Source: Burkholderia diffusa (GTDB taxonomy: Bacteria; Pseudomonadota; Gammaproteobacteria; Burkholderiales; Burkholderiaceae). Taken from it: a stretch of DNA of 64,000 bases. Positions 53,220-61,615 of the stretch are shown piece by piece (position 1 is the stretch's first letter; each line of letters starts with the position of its first letter). Location: NCBI RefSeq assembly GCF_902499115.1, contig NZ_CABVPN010000034.1, positions 1-64,000 of the forward strand, in the 5' to 3' direction. A program made the translations under genes and the position numbers. The notes under the pieces are model-generated. The model worked only from the letters and a program-made list of their open reading frames with translations. It ran no database searches and had not been told where the DNA came from.

Positions 53220-53881
53220 CGACGTGTCGCCTTCTGGTTCGGGCCGCACCGATACAACGCTGCTCAACAACGCAGATACGCGGCCCGGACGGCAAATGCG
53301 TGCACGCCCCGCTCGGCCAAGCGAGCAGGCGGCTAGCATGGGCGCGGCTTTCGTCTGTGCCGCAACCGTCCTGATTAGTTTTCACGTCTGGCGCAACCTG
53401 TCCCCGGCAGCCTGACCAGACCCCACATGCCGCCATCGAACATGGCTATCACGTTCGCGCGCGTGGCGTACGGCCAACGCACAGGAACGGCGGCACAGGC
53501 CTCATCCGGCGGAGCGGCAGCAGGGCCGCAGAACGGGCGCGCAGCACCCGGCCGGACAAGACGTGAGCACCGAATGCTCGGTGCTGGATACACCGCCGGA
53601 CTCCCCGGCGGTCGATGCTTGACGGTGAATCCGACACCCCTTTTTTAACGGGGCCGAAACACCAGCGAATTGCGTGAAATTCACGCGCAATGGGCCGCAT
53701 TATACATAAACCAAAAGCCCGGCTAGAAAAGCGCCCCTTCCGGACCATTGATTCTCACTATGACTGTAACAATCGGCATGCTCCGGGATTGCCCGGAACC
53801 GCGCACCCGACGCCGCGCCGCAGGGCGGGCAGGCAGCGCGCGCGACCGGTACAATCGCTCCTTTTAGCCGCCGGTGTCTCC
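53220..53881. promoter_or_regulatory. Divergent rlpA / MBL-hydrolase intergenic region with hairpins
   Basis: 662 bp. On the minus strand a perfect -10 TATAAT is at 53704-53699, about 480 bp before rlpA. Downstream of it come a CCCC/GGGG hairpin with a T6 loop (53636-53653), ACCGCCGG/CCGGCGGT (about 53592-53612) and GCACCGA/TCGGTGC (about 53568-53585). On the plus strand TACAAT at 53850-53855 is a likely -10 box for the metallo-hydrolase gene. A long structured rlpA leader or a separate small RNA is possible. Confidence 0.45.
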
Positions 53882-54526
53882 ATGAAAGTCACGCTCATTC
53901 CGGTCACGCCGTTCCAGCAGAACTGCTCGCTGCTCGTCTGCGAGAAGACGGGCCGCGCCGCCGTCGTCGATCCCGGCGGCGACATCGAACGGATCGAACA
54001 GGAGATCGCGCGGCAGAACGTGCAGGTCGAGAAGGTGCTGCTCACACACGGCCACGTCGATCACTGCGCGGGCGCGAAGGCGCTCGCGACACACTACGGC
54101 GTGCCGATCGTGGGACCGCAGGAAGACGAGCGCTTCTGGATCGAGCAACTGCCGATGCAGAGCCAGCGCTTCGGCTTCCCGGCCGCCGAGGCGTTCGAGC
54201 CGGACCAATGGCTGAAGGACGGCGACACCGTGCGGTTCGGCGACGAGACGTTCGAGGTCTATCACTGCCCGGGCCACACACCCGGCCACGTCGTGTTCTT
54301 CAGCCGCGCGCATCGCGTCGCGATCGTCGGCGACGTGCTGTTCGCCGGCTCGATCGGGCGCACCGATTTCCCGCGCGGCAACCACGCGGACCTCGTGCGT
54401 TCGATCAAGGAGAAGCTGTGGCCGCTCGGCGACGATGTCACGTTCGTGCCGGGCCACGGCCCGGTGTCGACGTTCGGCGACGAGCGCCGCACGAACCCGT
54501 TCGTGTCCGACAAGGTGTTCGGATGA
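53882..54526 (+). CDS. Metallo-beta-lactamase-fold hydrolase, YcbL/GloB-like
   Basis: 214 aa. Zinc-binding motif THGHVDHCAG (HxHxDH, about residues 57-66), further ligand His in CPGHTPGHV, Asp in VGDVLFAGSIGRTDFP and a C-terminal His in PGHGP. The length fits the YcbL group, related to glyoxalase II but shorter. Starts at ATG 53882. It overlaps the next gene by ATGA, so the two are coupled. Confidence 0.88.
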   Translation: MKVTLIPVTPFQQNCSLLVCEKTGRAAVVDPGGDIERIEQEIARQNVQVEKVLLTHGHVDHCAGAKALATHYGVPIVGPQEDERFWIEQLPMQSQRFGFPAAEAFEPDQWLKDGDTVRFGDETFEVYHCPGHTPGHVVFFSRAHRVAIVGDVLFAGSIGRTDFPRGNHADLVRSIKEKLWPLGDDVTFVPGHGPVSTFGDERRTNPFVSDKVFG

Positions 54527-55182
54527 ACCAGACCGCCATCCCCGAAATCTACGTCAGCACCGACGTCGAGGCCGACGGCCCGATTCCCGGCCCGCACTCG
54601 ATGCTGAGCTTCGCGTCGGCCGCCTATACCGAGGACAAGCAGCTGATCGCGACGTTCTCGGCGAACCTCGAGACGCTGCCCGGCGCGCAGGCCCACCCGG
54701 TGCAGGAAGCGTGGTGGAAGACGGAGCCCGAAGCGTGGGCCGCGTGCCGGCGCGACCTGCAGGCGCCCGAGGCGGCGCTGGTCGCCTACGTCGAGTGGGT
54801 CGAGGCGCTGCCCGGCAAGCCGGTATTCGTCGCGATGCCCGCCGGTTTCGACTTCACGTTCATGTTCTGGTACATGATGCGCTTCGCGGGGCGCTGCCCG
54901 TTCTCGTGGTCGGCGCTCGACATCAAGACGCTCGCGTTCGCGATGACGGGCCTGCCGTACCGCAAGGCGATCAAGCCGCGCTTTCCGAAGCACTGGTTCG
55001 ACGATCACCCGCACACGCACGTCGCGCTCGACGACGCGATCGAGCAAGGCGCGCTGTTCTGCAACATGCTCGCCGACCTGCGCCGTCAGCAGGCCGCGCT
55101 CGCGGGCCTCGCCGTGTCGGACACCGATCGGTCGGAAAACGCGGGGGCGGGACAAAACCCCACGGATCCGCGAGCAAATTAG
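54523..55182 (+). CDS. DEDD-type 3'-5' exonuclease-like protein
   Basis: 219 aa. N-terminal STDVEADGPIPG gives the first two acidic residues of a DnaQ/RNase-T fold, AMPAGFDFTFM the third, and HVALDDAIEQ the final His and Asp. All DEDDh positions are therefore occupied, although overall similarity to RNase T is low. Translationally coupled to the metallo-hydrolase. The substrate is unknown. Confidence 0.7.
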   Translation: MNQTAIPEIYVSTDVEADGPIPGPHSMLSFASAAYTEDKQLIATFSANLETLPGAQAHPVQEAWWKTEPEAWAACRRDLQAPEAALVAYVEWVEALPGKPVFVAMPAGFDFTFMFWYMMRFAGRCPFSWSALDIKTLAFAMTGLPYRKAIKPRFPKHWFDDHPHTHVALDDAIEQGALFCNMLADLRRQQAALAGLAVSDTDRSENAGAGQNPTDPRAN

Positions 55183-55261
55183 CGAATCTCGCTCAACAGC
55201 GCCGCGTCAGATTGCCTTTCCTTTCCCGGCCCTCTAACATTCAGCGTGTTGTAGCTGCCGC

Positions 55262-55732
55262 ATGGAGGCGCAGGTGACGCTCGATTCCTTTTCGCAAAAA
55301 ATCCTTCGCCTGTTGCAACTCGACGCGCGCCGTTCCGTGCAGGAAATCTCCGACCAGGTCGGCCTGTCGAGCACGCCGTGCTGGCGCCGCATCAAGGACA
55401 TGGAACAGTCGGGCGTGATCCAGCGCTACACGGCGCTGCTCGATCGCGAGAAGCTCGGCCTGCACGTGTGCGCGCTCGCGCACGTGCATCTGACCCGCCA
55501 CAACGAAGGCGGCGTCGAGCAGTTCGAGCGCGAGATCGCGACCTGCCCGGAAGTCACCGAGTGCTACAGCACGACCGGCGAGGCCGATTACATCCTCAAG
55601 ATCGTCGCGCCCGACATCAAGGCCTACGACGTCTTCCTGCACGAACGGATCTTCAAGATCCCGGCGGTGTCGCAGGTGCGCACGAGCGTCGTGCTGCGCG
55701 AAATCAAGTTCGACACGCAACTGCCGCTGTAA
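55262..55732 (+). CDS. Lrp/AsnC-family transcriptional regulator
   Basis: 156 aa. N-terminal helix-turn-helix (LDSFSQKILRLLQLDARRSV, LSSTPCWRRIKDMEQSG) and C-terminal effector domain (VTECYSTTGEADYILKIVAPD). The length is standard, unlike the longer Lrp protein beside hpd. A GTG four codons in (55274) is a possible start with GGAGG upstream. Target unknown; the CDF transporter gene is convergent, so it is not an obvious target. Confidence 0.88.
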   Translation: MEAQVTLDSFSQKILRLLQLDARRSVQEISDQVGLSSTPCWRRIKDMEQSGVIQRYTALLDREKLGLHVCALAHVHLTRHNEGGVEQFEREIATCPEVTECYSTTGEADYILKIVAPDIKAYDVFLHERIFKIPAVSQVRTSVVLREIKFDTQLPL

Positions 55733-55759
55733 CGCGCGGGCCCGCGGTCGCCGATGCCC

Positions 55760-56917
55760 TCAGGCCTGCGCGGGCAATCCGCGCGTGAAGCCGATCCGAC
55801 GCGCGCCGAACTGCCGCTTCAGCGCGTCGACATCGAGCCGGCCGGCCAGCGACGCGTCGGTATCGCCTGCGCCGGCGTCGAGCGTCACGTCGATCTCGAG
55901 CCCCGTGCTCAGATAGTGCAGGTTGATCGCGGCCGGATGCAGCCCACGTTGCGCGAGCGCGGCCTCGAGCCGCGCCGCGATCTCGGCGCGCGGCGGCAGC
56001 GCGAGCGCCGGCCGGCGCGCCGTGTCGTTCTCCGGATCGACGTGGATCAGCGCGTCGAGCACGCGCGGGTCGCGCAGCACGCGCGCACGTGCGGTTTCCG
56101 CGATGTAATGGCCTTCGGAGACGGAGATCATCGGATCGACAAGGATGTGCGCGTCGACGAGCGCCGCATCGCCCATCTTGCGGGTGCGCAGGTCGTGCAC
56201 GTCGCGCACGCCCGGCGTCGCCTCGAGCAGCGCGCGGATCTCGGCCGTATCGGCGGTGTCGAGTGCACGATCCGACAGGTCCTGAAGTGCGTCATAGCCG
56301 AACGTCCAGCCCATGCGCGCGACCATGAAACCGACGATCGCCGCAGCGATCGGGTCGAGCAGCCGCACGCCGGCGAGACTGCCGACGATGCCGATCGCGA
56401 CGACGAGCGACGATGCGGCGTCCGAGCGCGCATGCCACGCGTTCGCGACGAGCATCGCCGAACGCACGCGCCGAGCCTCGCGCAGCATGTAGCGGAACAG
56501 CGCCTCTTTCGACACGAGCACGGTCAGCGCGACGATCAACGCGGAAAAATGGACGGCCGGGATGTTTTCGAGATTCACGAGCCGGTCGCCGGCGCGCCAG
56601 AGCATGCCGATGCCGACGGCGATCAGGATCGCGCCGAGAAACAGCGACGCGACGGTTTCATAGCGGCTGTGTCCGTAATTGTGATCGGCATCCGGCGATG
56701 CACCACTATGGCGATTGGCCACCAGTACGACAAAATCCGAGATCAGATCGGAAATCGAATGGATGCCATCGGCAATCAATGCCTGCGAATGCGCAACCAC
56801 GCCGACGACGATCTGAAACGTCGCGAGCACCACATTCAGCACAATACTAACGAGGGTGCTCTTGCGCGCGACCGCGTGCTTATCTGCGCTTTGCGCGTCG
56901 TCGGAAAACGTGGACAT
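55760..56917 (-). CDS. Cation diffusion facilitator (CDF) metal exporter
   Basis: 385 aa. Six membrane helices in the first 220 residues. The metal site is visible in helix 2 (ADGIHSISDLISD) and helix 5 (HARSDAASS), where the His/Asp pattern fits Zn, Co or Fe/Mn export. A long cytoplasmic C-terminal part (about 225-385) contains a CDF dimerisation domain plus a second, extra domain, making it longer than the typical 300 aa. Monocistronic. Confidence 0.88.
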   Translation of the reverse strand: MSTFSDDAQSADKHAVARKSTLVSIVLNVVLATFQIVVGVVAHSQALIADGIHSISDLISDFVVLVANRHSGASPDADHNYGHSRYETVASLFLGAILIAVGIGMLWRAGDRLVNLENIPAVHFSALIVALTVLVSKEALFRYMLREARRVRSAMLVANAWHARSDAASSLVVAIGIVGSLAGVRLLDPIAAAIVGFMVARMGWTFGYDALQDLSDRALDTADTAEIRALLEATPGVRDVHDLRTRKMGDAALVDAHILVDPMISVSEGHYIAETARARVLRDPRVLDALIHVDPENDTARRPALALPPRAEIAARLEAALAQRGLHPAAINLHYLSTGLEIDVTLDAGAGDTDASLAGRLDVDALKRQFGARRIGFTRGLPAQA

Positions 56918-57091
56918 GAAATGCTAGATATCGGTTGTGATACGGAATTCTATCAAACGAAGTCCGCCCGGCATTCCGATAACCCAAAATTTTCCATTCA
57001 AATCAACCGCTTATGCGAACGGGTTGCATTTTCATTCACACCCGCGCCTGACACTTTCATGACAAAACGCATACAATCCGGTGCCGGAATG

Positions 57092-57128
57092 CAAAAAGCC
57101 GCGCTCCTCGACGGATGCGCGGCTCTTT
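57092..57128 (-). terminator. Terminator of the H-NS family gene
   Basis: Arms AGCCGCGC (57097-57104) and GCGCGGCT (57117-57124). On the minus strand it is followed by five T. It lies 30 bp after the hns-like stop codon. Confidence 0.8.
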
Positions 57129-57153
57129 TCGAGACGTCGACTTAAACGATCGT

Positions 57154-57447
57154 TTAAATCGCAAACTGTTCGCGGTTCTTGCCAGCGATCCAGCGCGGCG
57201 GCTTGCCGCGGCCCGACCACGTCGCGCCCGTTTCCGGATCACGGTATTTCGCGGCCACGCCTGCGCGCGGACGGCCGACCTTACCTGCCTTCGCGCGGCT
57301 GAGACCGAGTTCGGCGAGCGAAAAGCCGTAGTCGGCAATTTTCTGCTTCACGTCATTCAGCACTTCAGCGTATTCACGCGACTTCGCTTCTTCGATTTGC
57401 TTCTCCAGCTTCTCCCGCTGGGCCAGCAGGTCCTTGTAAGAAGACAT
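57154..57447 (-). CDS. H-NS histone family protein
   Basis: 97 aa. N-terminal coiled-coil oligomerisation part (SSYKDLLAQREKLEKQIEEAKS) and C-terminal DNA-binding domain with KYRDPETGATWSGRGKPPRW, the betaproteobacterial H-NS/BpH3 motif. Such proteins silence AT-rich foreign DNA, and the T6SS block in this window is a plausible target by composition. An in-frame ATG 51 nt upstream lacks a ribosome site; GGGAAACT precedes the chosen ATG at a weak distance. Confidence 0.9.
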   Translation of the reverse strand: MSSYKDLLAQREKLEKQIEEAKSREYAEVLNDVKQKIADYGFSLAELGLSRAKAGKVGRPRAGVAAKYRDPETGATWSGRGKPPRWIAGKNREQFAI

Positions 57448-57801
57448 AGTTTCCCTTTCTATCTGACCAATGGGGCCGGTCTGTTGCCAGCTCACCATTC
57501 ATGAAATATATGTGCCTCGGATTTTCGAAGGCAGAGATTAGCACAAAAAAGATTTGATAGAAGCGAGATTCATGAAAATCCCGAGACCAATTGCAATTCA
57601 CGCACGTCATTTTGACCGGCCGCGGCCTTTTCTCAAGTTTTTACGCACTTGCATAGAGATTAGGACATTATCGATCCGGTAATCGGCCTATCAGCATACG
57701 CAATTACCCTGCATGTGGGAAAATCAAAGCTTTCATCCGGCGACAAGTTCGGAAATATCGTACGGCGCGAGGCGTTATTCAGACATATCCGTATCCCTGC
57801 A
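57448..57801. promoter_or_regulatory. AT-rich region upstream of the hns-like gene
   Basis: 354 bp, strongly AT-rich from about 57500 to 57740, with several TATA-like runs on the minus strand. It is presumably the promoter of the hns-like gene and possibly autoregulated, as is usual for H-NS. No gene is supported. Confidence 0.4.
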
Positions 57802-58461
57802 TCACGTCACCTCCCGAGCGCAGGCAATCAACCGTTCGCGCAACGCACCGGCGTCGCCCGGCACTGAATCGAAGGGCGTGCGCACGCGGCGGTTGTCGCA
57901 GCGCCAGTCGGCTCCGTGGCGATCGACGCCGAGCAGGTCGAGCCCGTCGCGGCGCGCATCGCTCGAGTCGTACGCCTCCCACAACGCCCGTTCTTCGTCG
58001 AAACCAAGCGGCGGCAGCGCATCGAGGCCGGTGCCGTCCACCCAGCCCATCCGGCCGAATCCGCCGATATAGCGCAGCCGCTCGATGTCGAGTGCCCAGA
58101 ACGTGAAATCGCCGAGCGCGAGGTAGCGTGCGGCATCGGGTTCGTAACGCGTGTAGCGCGCGGCCACATGCGGATCGTCGCCGAGCGACATGAAGCGGCC
58201 GAGCAGTGTCGCGCGCTCGGCGTTCAGCACGTCGCCGTCCGGCGCGTCGACGACGAGGAATCCCGCGCGCGGATCGGCGGCAAGGTTGCGCGTATGCTCG
58301 GCAAGGCCGCTCACGAGAATCACGGGTCGATGATTCGCATCGGGTGCGAACGGCACGACCGTCGGATAGGGAAAGCCTTGCGGGTCGCGCGCGTGGGTCG
58401 CGAGCGTGCCGAGCGCGCAACGGTGCAGCAGGTGCAGGGCAAGGGTGGGATCGATGTTCAC
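57802..58461 (-). CDS. HugZ-like pyridoxamine 5'-phosphate oxidase-fold protein
   Basis: 219 aa. The split-barrel flavin-binding domain covers about residues 8-150 (CALGTLATHARDPQGFPYPTVVPF, RAGFLVVDAPDGD, RATLLGRF) and a small C-terminal domain follows, as in HugZ haem-utilisation proteins. The GTG at 58461 is chosen because CAGGAG lies 6 nt upstream; the open frame extends more than 400 codons further but is antisense to the next gene. No haem uptake genes are adjacent, so a haem role is uncertain. Confidence 0.8.
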   Translation of the reverse strand: MNIDPTLALHLLHRCALGTLATHARDPQGFPYPTVVPFAPDANHRPVILVSGLAEHTRNLAADPRAGFLVVDAPDGDVLNAERATLLGRFMSLGDDPHVAARYTRYEPDAARYLALGDFTFWALDIERLRYIGGFGRMGWVDGTGLDALPPLGFDEERALWEAYDSSDARRDGLDLLGVDRHGADWRCDNRRVRTPFDSVPGDAGALRERLIACAREVT

Positions 58462-58737
58462 GGTGACTCCTGCGGTCGGAAAGCCTGAGCGGCAACGGGG
58501 GCGATGACGCGCCGCACTGGAACGCTTCGGGCACGCCGCCTGCGCACCGATGTTACTCGCGGCTGCGTCCCGCCGGGCATCGGCCGGATGGCGGACGCGG
58601 ACCGCGCAAGCGGCGTGCGCGCCGAAGCCTGATCGGCCAAACGGCCAGCACGCCGGCAAGACCGTAAGCGGTTCGATAGAATCGGACCAATCCGACGGGC
58701 GCGACGCGCCCGCGCATCGTCCATTCAAGAGCGCCCC

Positions 58738-59952
58738 GTGTCCGAAACTTCCTCCCGATCCTCGTCCGACTTCGCCGCGCCGCCCGACGCGCATCGCCTG
58801 CTGGCCTTGCCGGTCCGCCAGCGCGCACGCACGGCCACGATGGCACTGTTCTTCATCGCCGGCATGATGTACGCGTCGTGGGGCGTGCACGTGCCGACCG
58901 TGCGCGACAAGTTCGCATTGAGCCCGGGGCTGCTGTCGATCGCGCTGTTCGCGGTCGCGGGCGGCTCGATCGCCGCGATGCTCACGATCGCGCGCTGGAT
59001 CGCGCGCGTCGGCTCGCGCACCGCGTGCCTCGCGGGCGGGCTCGTGATGGCCGCGTGCGCGGCGCTGATCCTCGCCGTGCCCGATTACTGGATGCTGCTC
59101 GTCGTGCTCGCGCTGTTCGGCTTCTCGATGGCGACGCTCGACGTCGCGATGAACGCGGAGGCGAGCGCGGTCGAGATCGCGCTCGGCAAGCCGATCATGT
59201 CGTCGCTGCACGGGATGTTCAGCATCGGCGGGATGTCGGGGGCGGCGGCCGGCGGCGCGCTGCTGTCGGCCGGCATGGCGCCGGCCGTGCATCTCGCGCT
59301 CGCGGCGGCCGTCAGCGCGGCCGTGCTGCTCGTCGCGAGCCCGGCCGTGCTGCCGCACGTGCCGCATCACGAATACACGCACGGCGGCGGCAACCGCTGG
59401 CGCTCGCCCGCGCTGTGGATGCTCGGCGGCATCGCGCTGATCGCGCTGATCGCCGAAGGGGCGATGTACGACTGGGCGACGGTCTACATGCGCGACGTCG
59501 TCGCGGCGAGCCCCGCGCTCGCGAGCGCGGCCTATGCAGCATTCTCCGGCGGGATGGCGATCGCGCGCTTCGCGGGCGACGCGGTGCGCGCGCGTTTCGG
59601 CGCGCCGCAGCTCGTGTTCGCGAGCGCGTCGCTCGCGTGCGCCGGGATGATCGGCGCGCTGCTGCTGCCGAACCCGATCGCCGTGCTGACGGGCTTCACG
59701 CTGATGGGCCTCGGCCTCGCGAACATGATGCCCGTGCTGTTCGCCGCCGCCGCGCGCGTCAAAGGCATCCACGCGGCCGAAGGGCTCGCGCACGTGGCCG
59801 GACTCGCGTATTTCGGGTTGCTGTTCGGTCCGGTCGTGATCGGTGCGGTCGCGCAGGCCGTGAACCTGACCGTCGGCCTGTCGGTCGTCGCGCTGTGCGC
59901 GGCGCTCGTCGCGGCCGTCGCGCCGAAGGTGCTCGCGCACCTGAAGATCTGA
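58738..59952 (+). CDS. MFS transporter, YbjJ-like
   Basis: 404 aa, GTG start. About 12 membrane helices beginning ATMALFFIAGMMYASWGVHVP; the segment LDVAMNAEASAVE in helix 4 and GMFSIGGMSGAAAGG in helix 5 are typical of the YbjJ/FucP-like group. Substrate unknown. Divergent from the HugZ-like gene with a 276-bp gap, and convergent on livK with a shared terminator. Confidence 0.82.
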   Translation: MSETSSRSSSDFAAPPDAHRLLALPVRQRARTATMALFFIAGMMYASWGVHVPTVRDKFALSPGLLSIALFAVAGGSIAAMLTIARWIARVGSRTACLAGGLVMAACAALILAVPDYWMLLVVLALFGFSMATLDVAMNAEASAVEIALGKPIMSSLHGMFSIGGMSGAAAGGALLSAGMAPAVHLALAAAVSAAVLLVASPAVLPHVPHHEYTHGGGNRWRSPALWMLGGIALIALIAEGAMYDWATVYMRDVVAASPALASAAYAAFSGGMAIARFAGDAVRARFGAPQLVFASASLACAGMIGALLLPNPIAVLTGFTLMGLGLANMMPVLFAAAARVKGIHAAEGLAHVAGLAYFGLLFGPVVIGAVAQAVNLTVGLSVVALCAALVAAVAPKVLAHLKI

Positions 59953-59988
59953 CCGCGCGGCGAGCCGGCCACCCGCTGCGAGATCGCC

Positions 59989-60023
59989 AAAAAGAAAGCG
60001 CGCCTGCGTTGCCGCAGGCGCGC
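59989..60023. terminator. Terminator between the MFS gene and livK
   Basis: Perfect arms GCGCGCCTGCG (59998-60008) and CGCAGGCGCGC (60013-60023), loop TTGC. The T-tract is on the minus strand, so it mainly serves livK. Confidence 0.85.
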
Positions 60024-60053
60024 CTTCACCCCTTCTGTCGACCGCTTTTCAGC

Positions 60054-61196
60054 TTACATCTTCACTTCGTCGAGCAGCGACTTCTTGCCGTTCTTGTAGT
60101 TGTACAGCGAGATCACGCCGTGCCGCAGGTCGCCCTTCGAGTCGAAGGTCGTCGTGCCGATCACGCCCGAGTAGTTCGTCGCCGGCATCGCCGCGAGAAT
60201 CTTCGCCGGGTCCGTCGAGTTCGCGCGCTTCATCGCATCGACGATGATGTACACGGCGTCGTACGTGAACGGTGCGTAGATCTGGATCGGCTGGCCGAAG
60301 CGCTTCTCGTACTTCGCCTTGAACGCCGCGCCGCCCGCCATCTTCTCGAGCGAAGCACCGGCTTCCGAGCACACGACGTTGTCGGTCGCGTCGCCGGCCA
60401 GGTCGGCCAGCTTTTCCGTGCACACGCCGTCGCCCGCGAAGATCTTCGCGCGCAGGCCGAGCTGCTTTGCCTGTTTCGCGAACGGGCCGCCGGTGGCGTC
60501 CATGCCGCCGTACATGATCGCGTCCGGATTCTCGCCCTTGATCTTGGTCAGAATCGCGCGGAAGTCGACCGCCTTGTCGTTGGTCGCGTCGTGCGACATC
60601 ACCTTCAGGCCGAGCGCCTTCGCCTTCTTCTCGAACTCGTTCGCGAGACCCTGGCCGTATGCGGTCGAATCGTCGACCACCGCGACGCTCTTGATGCCCT
60701 TCGAGTGCGCGTAGTTCGCGAGTGCCGGGCCCTGCTGCGCATCGGTCGCCACCACGCGATACGTGGTCTTGAAGCCTTGCTGCGTATAAGCCGGGTTGGT
60801 CGCCGACGGCGAGATCTGAACGATGCCCGCATCGCTGTAGATCTTCGAGGCCGGGATCGACGTGCCCGAGTTCAGGTGGCCAACCACCGCAACGACCTTG
60901 TCGTCGACGAGCTTCTGCGCAACCTGCGTGGCCTGGCGCGGGTCGGCCGCGTCATCCTGCGGGTCGAGTTGCAGCGTGATTTTCTGGCCGCCGATCGTAA
61001 GACCCTTGGCGTTGATCTCCTCGACTGCGAGACGCGCGCCGTTTTCGTTGTCCTTGCCCAGGTGTGCAATGCCGCCCGTCAACGGCGCGACGTGGCCGAT
61101 CTTGACGACTTGATCGGCGGCTGCGTTGCCTGCAGCTGCAGCACACAGCATCGCAGCTGCGGTGATCGGCAACAGCTTTTGCATCTTGATATTCAT
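60054..61196 (-). CDS. livK: Branched-chain amino acid ABC transporter, periplasmic binding protein
   Basis: 380 aa. Signal peptide (QKLLPITAAAMLCAAAAGNA, cleavage at AAAD). The mature start VVKIGHVAPLTGGIAHLGKDN and the segment VVGHLNSGTSIPASKIY are hallmarks of Leu/Ile/Val-binding proteins (type I periplasmic fold). The rest of the transporter (livHMGF) is not beside it, so the binding protein is orphaned in this window. The start MNIKMQ was chosen over an upstream ATG on signal-peptide grounds. Confidence 0.9.
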   Translation of the reverse strand: MNIKMQKLLPITAAAMLCAAAAGNAAADQVVKIGHVAPLTGGIAHLGKDNENGARLAVEEINAKGLTIGGQKITLQLDPQDDAADPRQATQVAQKLVDDKVVAVVGHLNSGTSIPASKIYSDAGIVQISPSATNPAYTQQGFKTTYRVVATDAQQGPALANYAHSKGIKSVAVVDDSTAYGQGLANEFEKKAKALGLKVMSHDATNDKAVDFRAILTKIKGENPDAIMYGGMDATGGPFAKQAKQLGLRAKIFAGDGVCTEKLADLAGDATDNVVCSEAGASLEKMAGGAAFKAKYEKRFGQPIQIYAPFTYDAVYIIVDAMKRANSTDPAKILAAMPATNYSGVIGTTTFDSKGDLRHGVISLYNYKNGKKSLLDEVKM

Positions 61197-61570
61197 GTAA
61201 GTCTCCAGTTTCGGTCCCAAAAAACGCCATCGCCCGGTGCCCCGCTGCCATCCCTGTGTTTGCATTCACTGGACGATTCGCCGGTTGCATCGTTCATGCA
61301 CTTGGCCTCAAGCACGTAGGGAAACAGCCGCTTGTAGCGGCCGCCCGCCCGTACTTGCGCGCAAGTGTAGGTGATCAAATTAATTTGTGGGACTTTTTTG
61401 GGGTAGTGGTAACACTACCGATACGGGCGCTTTGGAACGAATCCTCGAATTCGCTGCAAGTCCCACCAGATAAGGGTTTCCGCTAATTTCGGACGACCGG
61501 ATGAAAGGTTGATTCAAAGCATTCTCGCGTCATTTCGATTCGGTATTTTGTGCGCGGGATCATTGAATGA
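61197..61570. promoter_or_regulatory. livK upstream region with an operator-like inverted repeat
   Basis: About 370 bp without a gene, AT-rich around 61375-61430. A perfect inverted repeat GGTAGTG (61412-61418) / CACTACC (61423-61429) with a 4-nt spacer lies about 215 bp before livK and could be a regulator site. No promoter can be set with confidence. Confidence 0.4.
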
Positions 61571-61593
61571 AAAGCGCGTGACAACACGCGCTT
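61571..61593 (-). terminator. Terminator of the nitronate monooxygenase-like gene
   Basis: Arms AAGCGCGTG (61572-61580) and CACGCGCTT (61585-61593), loop ACAA; the minus-strand side continues with T. Confidence 0.7.
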
Positions 61594-61615
61594 CTCTCGC
61601 TTCGATACGGGCCGG

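Noticed and set aside
58462..59940. Minus-strand open frame of about 490 codons continuous with the HugZ-like gene
   Set aside because: It is antisense to a clear MFS transporter and has the Arg/His-rich composition of a GC-driven shadow frame. A GTG start with a good ribosome site at 58461 explains the real gene.
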